Source: Caballeronia sp031450805 (GTDB lineage: Bacteria; Pseudomonadota; Gammaproteobacteria; Burkholderiales; Burkholderiaceae). From it: DNA of 64,000 nt. The stretch is taken from contig NZ_JARTVY010000001.1 of NCBI RefSeq assembly GCF_031450805.1, positions 868,001 through 932,000 of the forward strand. The letters run 5' to 3'. The notes under the pieces were generated by a model. The model did no database searches, was not told the DNA's origin, and worked only from the letters and a program-made list of their open reading frames with translations. Positions 41,814 through 50,322 of the stretch are shown one piece after another (positions within the stretch are counted from its first letter, which is position 1; the number at the start of each line of letters is the position of its first letter). The translations under genes were made by a program, and so were the position numbers.

Positions 41814-43544
41814 ATGGCAACACAACCGACGCAGGCCGGCGCGCAGATCGAACCGCGCGACGGGCTTTCCTATGTCCGCGGCGCAACCGATATCCCCTTG
41901 AGCGATGCGACCGTATCGCGCTTCCTTCATGAAACAGTCGGGCGTTTTCCGGACCGGCCGGCTGTCGTTTTCCGCGAGCAAAGCATCCGCTGGACGTGGC
42001 GCGAGTTCGCGCATGAAGTCGATGTGCTCGCAAGCGGCCTGCTCGCGCTCGGGCTGAAGGCGGGCGACCGGGTCGGCATCTGGTCGCCGAATCGCGTGGA
42101 ATGGCTGCTGACCCAATTCGCAACGGCGCGCATGGGCGCTGTGCTCGTCAACATCAATCCGGCGTACCGGTTGGCGGAACTCGAGTACGCGCTGAACAAG
42201 GTCGGCTGTAAAGCCATTGTGGCAGCGGAGCAATTCAAGTCGTCGAAGTATCTTGAGATGTTGCAGACGCTCGCACCCGAGCTCGCCGATGCCGAGCCCA
42301 AGGCGCTGCAAGCGGCCCGGTTGCCCGAGCTGCGCGCCGTGATCCGCATGGGCGCCACCGCGACGCCGGGCATGCTTAACTTTGACGACGTGATGCACCG
42401 GGGACGCGCCGCCCTCGATCCCGCGCACCTCGACGCACTCGAAGCGACGCTCCGGCCGGACGACGCGATCAACATCCAGTTCACGAGCGGCACGACCGGC
42501 AATCCGAAGGGCGCGACGCTCACGCATCGCAACATCGTCAACAACGCGCGATACATCGCGATGGCGATGCGGCTCACCGAAGCGGATTCGCTGTGCATCC
42601 CGGTGCCGCTGTATCACTGCTTCGGCATGGTGCTAGCGGTGCTGGCGTGCGTCTCAACGGGCGCGGCGATGATATTTCCCGGCGAGGCCTTCGATCCCGC
42701 CGCGACGCTCGCCGCTGTCCACGAAGAGCGTTGCACGGCGCTGCATGGCGTGCCGACGATGTTCATCGCGGAACTGGACCACCCGGACTTCGCGAAATAC
42801 GATCTGAGTCGCCTGCGAACGGGCATCATGGCCGGCTCGCCGTGTCCGATCGAGACCATGAAGCGCGTCGTTTCGACGATGCATCTCGCCGAAATCACCA
42901 TCGCCTACGGGATGACGGAAACGAGTCCCGTATCGTTCCAGAGCTCGACCACGGACCCGCTCGACAAGCGCACGACGACCGTCGGCCGCATTCAGCCGCA
43001 TCTCGAAGTGAAGATTGTCGATCCGCTCGGCGAAATCGTGCCGGTCGGCGAAACGGGCGAGCTTTGCACGCGCGGTTATTCCGTGATGAGAGGCTATTGG
43101 GGCGACGACGAAAAGACGCGCGAAGCGATCATCGACGGATGGATGCATACCGGCGATCTCGCGACGATCGACGCCGAAGGCTACTGCAACATTGTCGGCC
43201 GCCTGAAGGACATGGTCATACGCGGCGGGGAGAACGTGTATCCGCGCGAAATCGAGGAATTTCTATTTCGTCATCCGAAGATTCAGTCGGTGCAGGTATT
43301 CGGCGTGCCGGACGAAAAGTATGGCGAGGAAGTATGCGCGTGGGTCGTGGTGCGTCCCGGCGAAGTGGCGAGCGAAGACGATATTCGCGCGTTTTGCCAA
43401 GGACAAATCGCCCATTACAAGATTCCGCGTTATATCCGCTTTGTCGATGAACTGCCGATGACCGTCACCGGGAAAGCGCAGAAGTTCGTGATGCGTGCGC
43501 GGATGATCGACGAACTCAAACTCGCCGAATCGAAAACCGCATAA
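41814..43544 (+). CDS. acyl-CoA synthetase (AMP-binding, medium/long-chain fatty acid type)
   Basis: The 576-residue adenylate-forming enzyme has the AMP-binding P-loop FTSGTTGNPKGATLTHRN near 222-239, the linker region AYGMTETSPVSFQ near 365, and GWMHTGDLATIDAEGYCNIVGRLKDMVIRGGENVYPREIEE in the hinge to the C-terminal domain. Its lysine lies in MTVTGKAQKFVMR. It activates a carboxylic acid to its acyl-CoA; homologues in this group are often annotated AMP-binding protein or fatty-acyl-CoA synthase. ATG 41814 has GGAG at a suitable distance. An in-frame extension to 41712 is unlikely. The substrate length cannot be read. Confidence 0.88.
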   Translation: MATQPTQAGAQIEPRDGLSYVRGATDIPLSDATVSRFLHETVGRFPDRPAVVFREQSIRWTWREFAHEVDVLASGLLALGLKAGDRVGIWSPNRVEWLLTQFATARMGAVLVNINPAYRLAELEYALNKVGCKAIVAAEQFKSSKYLEMLQTLAPELADAEPKALQAARLPELRAVIRMGATATPGMLNFDDVMHRGRAALDPAHLDALEATLRPDDAINIQFTSGTTGNPKGATLTHRNIVNNARYIAMAMRLTEADSLCIPVPLYHCFGMVLAVLACVSTGAAMIFPGEAFDPAATLAAVHEERCTALHGVPTMFIAELDHPDFAKYDLSRLRTGIMAGSPCPIETMKRVVSTMHLAEITIAYGMTETSPVSFQSSTTDPLDKRTTTVGRIQPHLEVKIVDPLGEIVPVGETGELCTRGYSVMRGYWGDDEKTREAIIDGWMHTGDLATIDAEGYCNIVGRLKDMVIRGGENVYPREIEEFLFRHPKIQSVQVFGVPDEKYGEEVCAWVVVRPGEVASEDDIRAFCQGQIAHYKIPRYIRFVDELPMTVTGKAQKFVMRARMIDELKLAESKTA

Positions 43545-43657
43545 GCCGGACCGCGCAGGTCAGTCAAAGGGAGCGGAAAAGACAGAGGGAGCGCATGGCG
43601 CTCCCTTCTGTCATGGGACAAACGTCCGTGCGACCAGCGCAAACGTTTGTTCAGGCG

Positions 43658-43683
43658 AAAAAAAAGCGGGCCTGGAGCCCGCT
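43658..43683 (-). terminator. minus-strand intrinsic terminator
   Basis: Read on the minus strand, AGCGGGC (43683-43677) and GCCCGCT (43671-43665) form a 7-pair stem with a 5-base loop, followed by eight T residues. No annotated minus-strand gene leads into it, which implies an unannotated transcript starting somewhere between 43690 and 44130. Confidence 0.75.
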
Positions 43684-43765
43684 AAAAACCACACGCTACG
43701 GGGTTAGCGCGAGGAGACCAACTGTGGGAGACTTCGATTTCATTTCACAAATCGAAGAACGATCC
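43659..43765 (-). ncRNA. candidate small RNA ending at the minus-strand terminator
   Basis: Upstream of the terminator, on the minus strand, a second hairpin can form from CGATTT and AAATCG (43733-43752) around GTGAAATG. A GCGC-rich stretch that could also fold follows, then the terminator. Two folded elements and a strong terminator without a credible reading frame are typical of a trans-acting small RNA. The 5' end is a guess and no promoter is assigned. Confidence 0.35.
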
Positions 43766-44159
43766 CAACACCGATGTCCCTGGAAGAGTTTCGACCTAAG
43801 TCGACCACCGAAACGCGCGGTATTTGCACTGCGCGCTCGAATCCATCCGTGTTGAAACCGTTTGAACAGATTGTGGGCGAATTGAATCGGGATCGCCGTA
43901 ACAAAGTGTTTCAGGTTGTAACCCGCGCCCGTCAAGGCGCCGATAAACAATCTCGCGTGAATCCGCCTTTTGTCTTGCAAATATTGTTGGTTATTCAGCC
44001 GATTTATTCTGTCGCCGCGCGCAAGCGTCAAAATACCGCTTTTTGACGCGGCGGCCAAATACGTAATCGTCAGAAAAATAGCACGTGCGGACGGAAGAAA
44101 TCGATTAGAAAACGCCTACACACTCGTTCGATTCACATAACCAATTGTTGGAGACTCGC

Positions 44160-45107
44160 ATGACCATTGATGCAGCTTTGCTCCGCTATTACCGCGAAGT
44201 CGCCGAAACGTTTCCGCCGCTCGCACCGGACGCCGACGCACCCGCGGTACGTCAGCGGTTCAAGGCCGTCGCGCAAGCGTATGCGCGAGAACGCGGCGAC
44301 GCTGTGACCGTCGAGGACATTGACATTGTTTTGCAAGAACGGACGCTCAACGCGCGCATATATAAGCCGCGCGGGACGGCCGGCCCGTTGCCGCTGCTCG
44401 TCTATTTTCACGGCGGCGGCTGGGTCGTCGGCGATATCGACACCCACGACGCGCTCGTCGCGCGGCTTGCGCTCGACGCACAGTGCGCCGTCGCGAGCGT
44501 GGACTACCGCCTCGCGCCCGAGCACCCGTTCCCCGCGCCTTGCGACGACGCCCTCGACACCCTGATCTGGTTCGCGGAACATCGCTCGCGCCTCGGCTTC
44601 GCGACGGATCGGCTGGGCGTCGGCGGCGACAGCGCGGGGGCGCATCTGGCGGTCGTTGCGGCGCGTGGCGCGAACGAGCGCGTGGCGGGCCTCGTCGGCT
44701 TGCAACTGCTGCTTTACCCGGTCATGCGCCGGCAATTCGAGAGTGCGAGCTGTATCGCCAATGCGAATGGCCCCGGGCTGACGAACGACGAGATGAAGTG
44801 GTACTGGACGCAATTCCTGTCCGGCGTCAACCCCGGCGACCACGACGTCCGCGCTTTTCCGCTGGCCGAGCCGTTCGAGCGCACGCCAGCGCGCGCGCTG
44901 ATCGTGGCCGCTGCCTACGATCCGCTGTACGACGACGCCTTCGAGCTCAAGCGCTTTCTCGAAACCAACGGCGGTCGCGTCGAACTGATCGACGCCACCG
45001 ACATGACGCACGGCTTCGCGCGCCTGCATACGCAGTCCGAGGCCGCGCAAGGCTGGCTGCGGAAGATCGGCGAGCGCGCTGGCGAGTTGCTGCGCGCCGG
45101 GCGATAG
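44160..45107 (+). CDS. alpha/beta-hydrolase esterase of the hormone-sensitive-lipase family
   Basis: The 315-residue protein has the family IV signature: HGGGW near 83-87 for the oxyanion hole, nucleophile elbow GDSAG near 156-160, Asp in DPLYDD near 253 and His in THGFAR near 283. It hydrolyses short-chain acyl esters; the natural substrate is unknown. ATG 44160 follows GGAGACTCGC. It converges with the minus-strand dehydratase gene, leaving four bases between stops. Confidence 0.87.
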   Translation: MTIDAALLRYYREVAETFPPLAPDADAPAVRQRFKAVAQAYARERGDAVTVEDIDIVLQERTLNARIYKPRGTAGPLPLLVYFHGGGWVVGDIDTHDALVARLALDAQCAVASVDYRLAPEHPFPAPCDDALDTLIWFAEHRSRLGFATDRLGVGGDSAGAHLAVVAARGANERVAGLVGLQLLLYPVMRRQFESASCIANANGPGLTNDEMKWYWTQFLSGVNPGDHDVRAFPLAEPFERTPARALIVAAAYDPLYDDAFELKRFLETNGGRVELIDATDMTHGFARLHTQSEAAQGWLRKIGERAGELLRAGR

Positions 45108-45111
45108 ACGC

Positions 45112-45942
45112 CTACTTGAGCCACTTGTCGACGACCGTCTGAAACTCGCCGGTCGAACGCGTCAGATGCAGCCATTGATCGACGTACTGCTGCCATGCGA
45201 CGTCCCCGCGCGGCAGCAGATACGCCTTCTCGCCGAACTGAAACGGCTTGTCGGGATGCACCGAGCACAGACCGGGATTGAGCTTTTGTTGCAGCAGCGT
45301 TTCGGAGGCGTCGGTGACCATGACATCGGCGTGGCCGTCGAGGATCTGCTTGAAGATCGTCACGTTGTCCGGATACTCGATCAACTGCGAGTGCGAGAAG
45401 TATTGCTTCGCGAAGCGCTCGTTCGTGCCCCCGGGATTGACGATCGTGCGCACGCCCGGCTGGTCGATTGCGGCGACGGTCTGATACTTGTCGACGTCGG
45501 CGCAACGCACGATCGGTGTCTTGCCGTCCTCCATGTACGGCGCGGTGAAGAACGCGCGCTTCTGGCGGTCCAGCGTCGTCGATACGCCGCCCACGGCGAT
45601 ATCGCATTTCGCGATGAAATCGTTCATCAGATTCGACCACGATGTCTTCACGTACTCGGCCCTCGCGCCCAGCGACTTTGCGAGGCTGTCCGCCAGATCG
45701 ATGTCGATGCCTTCGAACTGCCCGTCCGGCTTGAGGAACGAATACGGCTTGTAGTCGCCCGTCGTGCAGACGCGCAGCGTGTGGCGCGCGAGAACCTCAT
45801 CGAGCCGCGAGGAAGCGGGCGCGGGCGCGGGTGCGATTTGCGCGACGCTGCCGGCCTGAACCGTCTGGGCGCACGCGACGCCCGATGCGAAAACCGACCA
45901 CGCGACTGCACACGTGGCGAGACTGAAGGACGTGCGTTTCAT
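45112..45942 (-). CDS. periplasmic cyclohexadienyl (prephenate/arogenate) dehydratase, PheC-like
   Basis: The 276-residue protein has a signal peptide (MKRTSFSLATCAVAWSVFASGVACA) and an extracellular solute-binding fold. Its conserved blocks are GDYKPYSF...EGIDIDLADSLA, DIAVGGVSTTLDRQKRAFFTAPYMEDGKTPIVRCAD, and IVNPGGTNERFA. These match periplasmic cyclohexadienyl dehydratase, which converts arogenate or prephenate to phenylalanine or phenylpyruvate outside the cytoplasm. A plain amino-acid ABC binding protein is the alternative. ATG 45942 follows AGGAG; an upstream in-frame codon at 45996 would add a non-signal leader. No ABC permease is adjacent, which supports the enzyme reading. Confidence 0.78.
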   Translation of the reverse strand: MKRTSFSLATCAVAWSVFASGVACAQTVQAGSVAQIAPAPAPASSRLDEVLARHTLRVCTTGDYKPYSFLKPDGQFEGIDIDLADSLAKSLGARAEYVKTSWSNLMNDFIAKCDIAVGGVSTTLDRQKRAFFTAPYMEDGKTPIVRCADVDKYQTVAAIDQPGVRTIVNPGGTNERFAKQYFSHSQLIEYPDNVTIFKQILDGHADVMVTDASETLLQQKLNPGLCSVHPDKPFQFGEKAYLLPRGDVAWQQYVDQWLHLTRSTGEFQTVVDKWLK

Positions 45943-46085
45943 CGATGCTCCTGATTGTTGTTGTGGCGATGAGGCGGCATCGATGATAGCGAGCACGCGG
46001 TCGTCTGAACATCATCTTGAAAAGACGCGCGGCCGTGCGGATTTGCCGCCGCGCTGCTGCGAAAACGTGCAGCCGCTCCGGTAGA

Positions 46086-47207
46086 ATGGACGATTCTCTT
46101 CTGGCTTCAGCACCGAGCGACGTGGCACAGACTCTTCTCAACGACACCTTCCTGCGTGCGCTGCTGCGCCAGCCGACCGACTACACGCCGATCTGGCTGA
46201 TGCGCCAGGCGGGCCGCTACCTGCCCGAATACAACGCGACGCGCGCGCGAGCCGGCAGTTTTCTCGGCCTCGCGAAGAATCCGGATTTCGCGACGGAAGT
46301 CACGCTGCAACCGCTCGAACGCTTTCCGCTCGACGCCGCCATCCTCTTCTCGGACATCCTGACGGTTCCCGACGCGATGGGCCTCGGGCTCAACTTCGTG
46401 CAGGGCGAAGGCCCGCGCTTCGAGCGCACCGTACGCACGGAAGACGACGTGAAGCGCCTCGCGGTGCCGGATATCGACGCGACGCTGCGCTACGTAACCG
46501 ACGCCGTGAGTCAGATTCGCCGCGCGCTGACGGACGCGCAGGGCCGTCAGAAAGTCCCGCTCATCGGCTTCTCCGGCAGTCCGTGGACGCTCGCCTGCTA
46601 TATGGTCGAGGGCGGCGGCTCGGACGACCATCGCACTGTCAAGTCGATGGCTTATGCGCGTCCCGACCTGATGCATCGCATCCTGGACGTGAACGCGCGT
46701 GCCGTGACCGCGTATCTGAACGCCCAGATCGAAGCGGGCGCGCAATCCGTGATGATCTTCGACACCTGGGGCGGTGCGCTCGCCGATGGCGCTTATCAGC
46801 GCTTTTCGCTCGACTACATCGCGAAGGTCGTCGCGGGACTGAAGCGCGAGCACGACGGCGCACGCGTACCGGTCATCACGTTCACGAAGGGCGGCGGATT
46901 GTGGCTGGAAGAAATCGCCGCAACGGGCGTGGACGCAGTCGGTCTCGACTGGACGACGAACCTCGGCGTCGCACGGGAGCGCGTGGGCGGCCGCGTGGCG
47001 CTTCAGGGCAACATCGATCCGTCCGTACTCTTCGCGCCGCCCGAGGCGATTCGGGCCGAAGCGCGCGGCGTGCTCGACAGCTTCGGGAATTTTCCGGGCC
47101 ACGTCTTTAACCTCGGCCACGGCATTTCGCAGTTCACGCCGCCCGAACACGTCGCCGAACTGGTCGATGAAGTTCATCAGTACAGCCGCAAAGTGCGCGC
47201 CGCGTAA
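46086..47207 (+). CDS. hemE: uroporphyrinogen decarboxylase
   Basis: The 373-residue cytosolic enzyme decarboxylates the four acetate groups of uroporphyrinogen III to give coproporphyrinogen III in heme synthesis. Family motifs are WLMRQAGRYLPEYNATRA near 38-55, the GFSGSPWTLACYMVEGGGS stretch near 160-178, and IFDTWGGAL near 220. ATG 46086 is assigned; a GTG at 46122 would give MAQTLLNDTFLRALL, the start seen in relatives, and may be the real one. It is divergent from the dehydratase gene and followed by a gap of about 420 bases. Confidence 0.95.
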   Translation: MDDSLLASAPSDVAQTLLNDTFLRALLRQPTDYTPIWLMRQAGRYLPEYNATRARAGSFLGLAKNPDFATEVTLQPLERFPLDAAILFSDILTVPDAMGLGLNFVQGEGPRFERTVRTEDDVKRLAVPDIDATLRYVTDAVSQIRRALTDAQGRQKVPLIGFSGSPWTLACYMVEGGGSDDHRTVKSMAYARPDLMHRILDVNARAVTAYLNAQIEAGAQSVMIFDTWGGALADGAYQRFSLDYIAKVVAGLKREHDGARVPVITFTKGGGLWLEEIAATGVDAVGLDWTTNLGVARERVGGRVALQGNIDPSVLFAPPEAIRAEARGVLDSFGNFPGHVFNLGHGISQFTPPEHVAELVDEVHQYSRKVRAA

Positions 47208-47624
47208 CTCCCAACGGGCGATGCTGCGGTGCAGCGTCATCCGGATCGCCCGCCCTTCGCGGTGCGCCGGGATGTCAAGATCGACTTATGCACATTTTGT
47301 TCGTTGCGTCGCGCCATCAGACATATGGGCCGGTGCAAGCCATAAAGTGCCTCTATTTCTGATGCAAGTGCCTGTTTCTCAACAACTTTAGTCAGCTTTG
47401 TCCGAAATGTGGGCAAGCGCACATAAGCGATCCGTGACATTCCTCCCGGCGACGCAAGGCGGACTTCTCAACAAAGTTATCCACAGCCCTGTGGAAAGCA
47501 CCGGAAATCCAAAAAAAATCGCTCACTTACGGGCGCTTTTGACGTTTCACTTCAACTTCTCCGTGGCACGGCTTGTCGCGCCGTGGGATTGCGCCACCAC
47601 CGCTGCTGACGAGCGCGCCGGGCG
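47208..47624. other. intergenic region upstream of priA with DnaA boxes
   Basis: This 417-base gap has no convincing gene. It contains TTATGCACA at 47286-47294 and a facing pair of DnaA-like boxes at 47477-47498, listed separately, and an A-rich run near 47510-47520. It probably holds the priA promoter. Confidence 0.5.
47477..47498. promoter_or_regulatory. facing pair of DnaA-box-like sequences before priA
   Basis: TTATCCACA (47477-47485, perfect) faces TGTGGAAAG (47490-47498, one mismatch on the minus strand), giving an imperfect dyad centred on CC. A further perfect-consensus TTATGCACA lies at 47286-47294. Location 127 bases before priA suggests DnaA may regulate the primosome gene. Confidence 0.55.
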
Positions 47625-49859
47625 ATGACCGACCTGTTCGTGCGCGTCGCCATCGATCAGCCGATGCCCGTGCTGTTCGACTATCGCTACTCGCTGCCCG
47701 ACCCGCCGGCCCCCGGCATGCTCGTGCTCGTGCCCTTCGGACGGCGCGAGGTGGTCGGCCTGATCTGCGAGATCACATCGGCGACCGATGTCCCTGCCAG
47801 CAAATTGCGAGACGTGAGCAAGCTATGCACGGGCTGTCCGCCGCTGTCGATGCAATGGATCGCGCTGACCGCTTTCGCTGCGGATTACTACCAGCGCGGC
47901 CTCGGCGAAGTGGCGTTGCCCGCACTCCCGCAAGCATTGCGCGATGCGTCGCGCTGGGAGCGGCTTCTGACGGTCGAACCGCGCTTCGCTCTGCTGCCGT
48001 CTGGCCGCGCGGAGATGCATGACGCGTTGCCGCCGCGCGCAACCGCGATTCGCCGTCTCGCCGACGCGCTGACAGCAGAAGATCCGCTCGCGCTTTCCGA
48101 TGCCCGCGCGCTGCATCCGAAAGCCGCCGCCATCTTCGACGACTGGCTTGCACGAGGCTGGATCGAACACGCAGCGCCCGAACCCTCGCCATCGCAACCC
48201 TCTCCGACGGGCGCGGTGCAGCTTCCGCGCCTCACCGACGAACAGCGCGAAGCGGTCGAAGCCATCGCCGGCGCGCAGGGCTTCGCGCCGTTCCTGCTGC
48301 ATGGCGTAACGGGCAGCGGCAAGACGGAGGTCTATCTCCACGCACTCGCCGAACTGCTCGTCGCGCGGCCCGACGCGCAGGCGCTCGTCCTCGTGCCGGA
48401 AATCAACCTGACGCCGCAGTTCGAAGCCGCATTCCGGTCGCGCTTCGCCGCGTTGACGGCAGGTTCCATCGTGACGATGCACAGCGGCCTTGCCGAAGGC
48501 GAGCGTGCGCGAAACTGGCTGGCGGCGCATACGGGCAACGCGCGAATCGTGCTCGGCACGCGGCTCGCGATTCTCGCGTCGGCGCCGAAGCTCGCGATGA
48601 TCGTCGTCGATGAAGAGCACGATCCCGCGTACAAGCAGCAAGAGGGGCTGCGCTATTCCGCGCGCGATCTGGCGGTTTATCGCGCGAAGCAACTGGGTAT
48701 TCCGGTCGTGCTGGGCTCCGCGACGCCATCGCTCGAAACGTGGTGGCAGGCCGAGCAGGGGCGCTACACGCGCCTGACGCTCACGCGCCGCGCCGTCGCA
48801 GAGGCTGCGTTGCCGGCCGTGCGGCTCATCGATCTCGAAGAAGAGCGCCGGCGCGGCCGCGCTTCAGTCGAAGGGTTGTCGGGGCCGCTCATCGCCGCAT
48901 TGAAGTCGCGGCTCGAGCGAGGCGAACAAAGTCTTGTCTTCCTCAACCGCCGTGGCTACGCGCCCATTCTTTCGTGCGAGGCGTGCGGCTGGGTCGCGGG
49001 CTGTCCGCGCTGCAGCGCCTACGCCGTGCTTCACAAGCCGGAGCGCGCGCTGCGCTGTCACCATTGCGGTTGGGAATCGCGCATTCCGAAGTCGTGTCCG
49101 GAGTGCGGCAATATCGACATTGCACCGATGGGACGCGGCACGCAGCGCGTCGAGGAGACGCTCGCGAGCGTCGTGCCGGGCGCGCGCGTGTTGCGCATCG
49201 ACGCGGACAGCACGCGCCGCAAGGGCAGCGCACAAGCACTCTTTTCGGATGTCCACGCCGGTGAAGTCGATATCCTCGTCGGCACCCAGATGATCGCGAA
49301 AGGCCACGACTTTCGCCGCGTGACGCTCGTCGGCGTCCTGAATGCCGATACCGCACTCTTTTCGCACGATTTCCGCGCGAGCGAGCGGCTTTTCGCGCAG
49401 CTGACGCAGGTGAGCGGACGCGCAGGCCGCGCCGGTCTGCCGGGCGAAGTGCTGATTCAGACGCGCTATCCGCGCCACGCGCTTTATATGGCGTTATCGC
49501 GGCAGGATTACGTGGGCTTCGCCAATGCGACGCTCGCGGAGCGGCGCGACGCGCGGTTGCCTCCGTTCGTCTATCAGGCGATGCTGCGCGCCGAAGGCCG
49601 CACGCTGGAAGCGGCCATCGCGTTCCTGGCGGAAGCCGCAGCGGCGTTCGCGTCCTTGCCGGGTGCCGATCGCGTGACGGTCTACGATCCGGTGCCGCTC
49701 ACCATCGTGAAGGTGTTCAACGTGCATCGCGCGCAACTGCTGCTGGAGAGCGGGTCGCGCGCCGCGCTGCAGTCCGCGTTGCGCGCGTGGCAGCCGGTGC
49801 TGCGCGCGCTCAAGGGCGTATTGCGCTGGAACGTCGAAGTCGATCCGCTCGACGTTTGA
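47625..49859 (+). CDS. priA: primosomal replication-restart helicase PriA
   Basis: The 744-residue superfamily 2 helicase reloads the replisome at stalled forks. Motifs in order are: N-terminal 3'-end-binding domain, Walker A GVTGSGKTEVYL (about 227-238), DEEH box (about 328), zinc-binding region with eight cysteines between about 450 and 505 (CEACGW, CPRC, CHHCGW, CPECGN), and helicase motif VGTQMIAKGHDF near 545. The start at 47625 gives the normal N-terminus. Its promoter region carries DnaA-like boxes. Confidence 0.95.
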   Translation: MTDLFVRVAIDQPMPVLFDYRYSLPDPPAPGMLVLVPFGRREVVGLICEITSATDVPASKLRDVSKLCTGCPPLSMQWIALTAFAADYYQRGLGEVALPALPQALRDASRWERLLTVEPRFALLPSGRAEMHDALPPRATAIRRLADALTAEDPLALSDARALHPKAAAIFDDWLARGWIEHAAPEPSPSQPSPTGAVQLPRLTDEQREAVEAIAGAQGFAPFLLHGVTGSGKTEVYLHALAELLVARPDAQALVLVPEINLTPQFEAAFRSRFAALTAGSIVTMHSGLAEGERARNWLAAHTGNARIVLGTRLAILASAPKLAMIVVDEEHDPAYKQQEGLRYSARDLAVYRAKQLGIPVVLGSATPSLETWWQAEQGRYTRLTLTRRAVAEAALPAVRLIDLEEERRRGRASVEGLSGPLIAALKSRLERGEQSLVFLNRRGYAPILSCEACGWVAGCPRCSAYAVLHKPERALRCHHCGWESRIPKSCPECGNIDIAPMGRGTQRVEETLASVVPGARVLRIDADSTRRKGSAQALFSDVHAGEVDILVGTQMIAKGHDFRRVTLVGVLNADTALFSHDFRASERLFAQLTQVSGRAGRAGLPGEVLIQTRYPRHALYMALSRQDYVGFANATLAERRDARLPPFVYQAMLRAEGRTLEAAIAFLAEAAAAFASLPGADRVTVYDPVPLTIVKVFNVHRAQLLLESGSRAALQSALRAWQPVLRALKGVLRWNVEVDPLDV

Positions 49860-49865
49860 GCGCGG

Positions 49866-50024
49866 TCAGACTTGCTTGACGCGCGACCGGTCGGCGGGCG
49901 CGGGCGCAACCTCGTCGCGCGATTCTTCGACGGCATCCGTGCGCGCCGACGCACCGCGCACGAACAACACGACGCAGGCCGCAAATACGATCCAGACGCC
50001 GACAATCCACATCCAAGTGCTCAT
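49866..50024 (-). CDS. small single-pass membrane protein (hypothetical)
   Basis: The 52-residue protein has one hydrophobic helix (WMWIVGVWIVFAACVVLFVRG, residues 4-24) and a charged C-terminal tail rich in Glu, Asp and Arg. ATG 50024 has a GGGGAGAAG ribosome-binding site on the minus strand, which supports translation. It is convergent with priA (6 bases between stops) and divergent from putA. I do not recognise a family; no function can be assigned. Confidence 0.6.
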   Translation of the reverse strand: MSTWMWIVGVWIVFAACVVLFVRGASARTDAVEESRDEVAPAPADRSRVKQV

Positions 50025-50214
50025 GCTGCTCTTCTCCCCGTAAGCCGTTAGCCGCGCCGTCGGCGGGCCTCGGCCTTTATATCGGCTGCGGGGATGCATT
50101 TACTTAGGGCTTTGTCCCAAAAAACTTGAGTTAGGGAAAGTACTAGGCATAATCCGCCATCCGCCAACGACGCGCTGCACCGTGCGGAGCCTTGTCGCTA
50201 AAGGGTTTGACGGT

Positions 50215-50268
50215 GGTGCAACCCTGCGGAAAACGTCGGTTGCACCTTTTATATCAGCGGGGTACGAT
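50215..50268 (+). promoter_or_regulatory. putA promoter overlapped by PutA-type operator dyad
   Basis: GGTGCAACC (50215-50223) and GGTTGCACC (50238-50246) form a perfect inverted repeat with a 14-base spacer. Each arm contains GTTGCA (or its complement), the hexamer recognised by the ribbon-helix-helix domain of E. coli PutA. The right arm overlaps a probable -35 box TTGCAC (50240-50245), which is 17 bases from TACGAT (50263-50268). Binding of PutA would therefore block its own promoter when proline is absent. The promoter lies 55 bases before the putA ATG. Confidence 0.7.
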
Positions 50269-50322
50269 TCGCCAACTTTTTGGTCTTTCGCCGGGTAGGC
50301 ACGACCGGCAAACGAAGGAAAT

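Larger units (their letters stand above)
43545..44159. other. long intergenic region with hairpins and possible small RNA
   Basis: This 615-base gap has a near-perfect 14-pair inverted repeat right after the synthetase gene (43581-43612, GACAGAGGGAGCGC against GCGCTCCCTTCTGTC), without a T-run. It also has a minus-strand intrinsic terminator at 43658-43683 and an AT-rich right half (43900-44130). Short frames on both strands (43774-44046 plus, 43696-44058 minus) do not resemble known proteins. GGAGACTCGC before 44160 is the esterase ribosome-binding site. Confidence 0.5.

Noticed and set aside
43581..43612. Inverted repeat after the acyl-CoA synthetase gene as an intrinsic terminator
   Set aside because: The stem is strong, with one bulge, but no T-run follows; I kept it only as part of the intergenic description.
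43774..44046. Small plus-strand frame of 90 codons
   Set aside because: It has no good ribosome-binding site, its composition is unlike neighbouring genes, it overlaps an equally long minus-strand frame, and it resembles no family I know.
47208..47624. The priA upstream region as the replication origin
   Set aside because: It has DnaA boxes but no trio track, and an origin here would put the atp and mnmG-par operons on the lagging strand.
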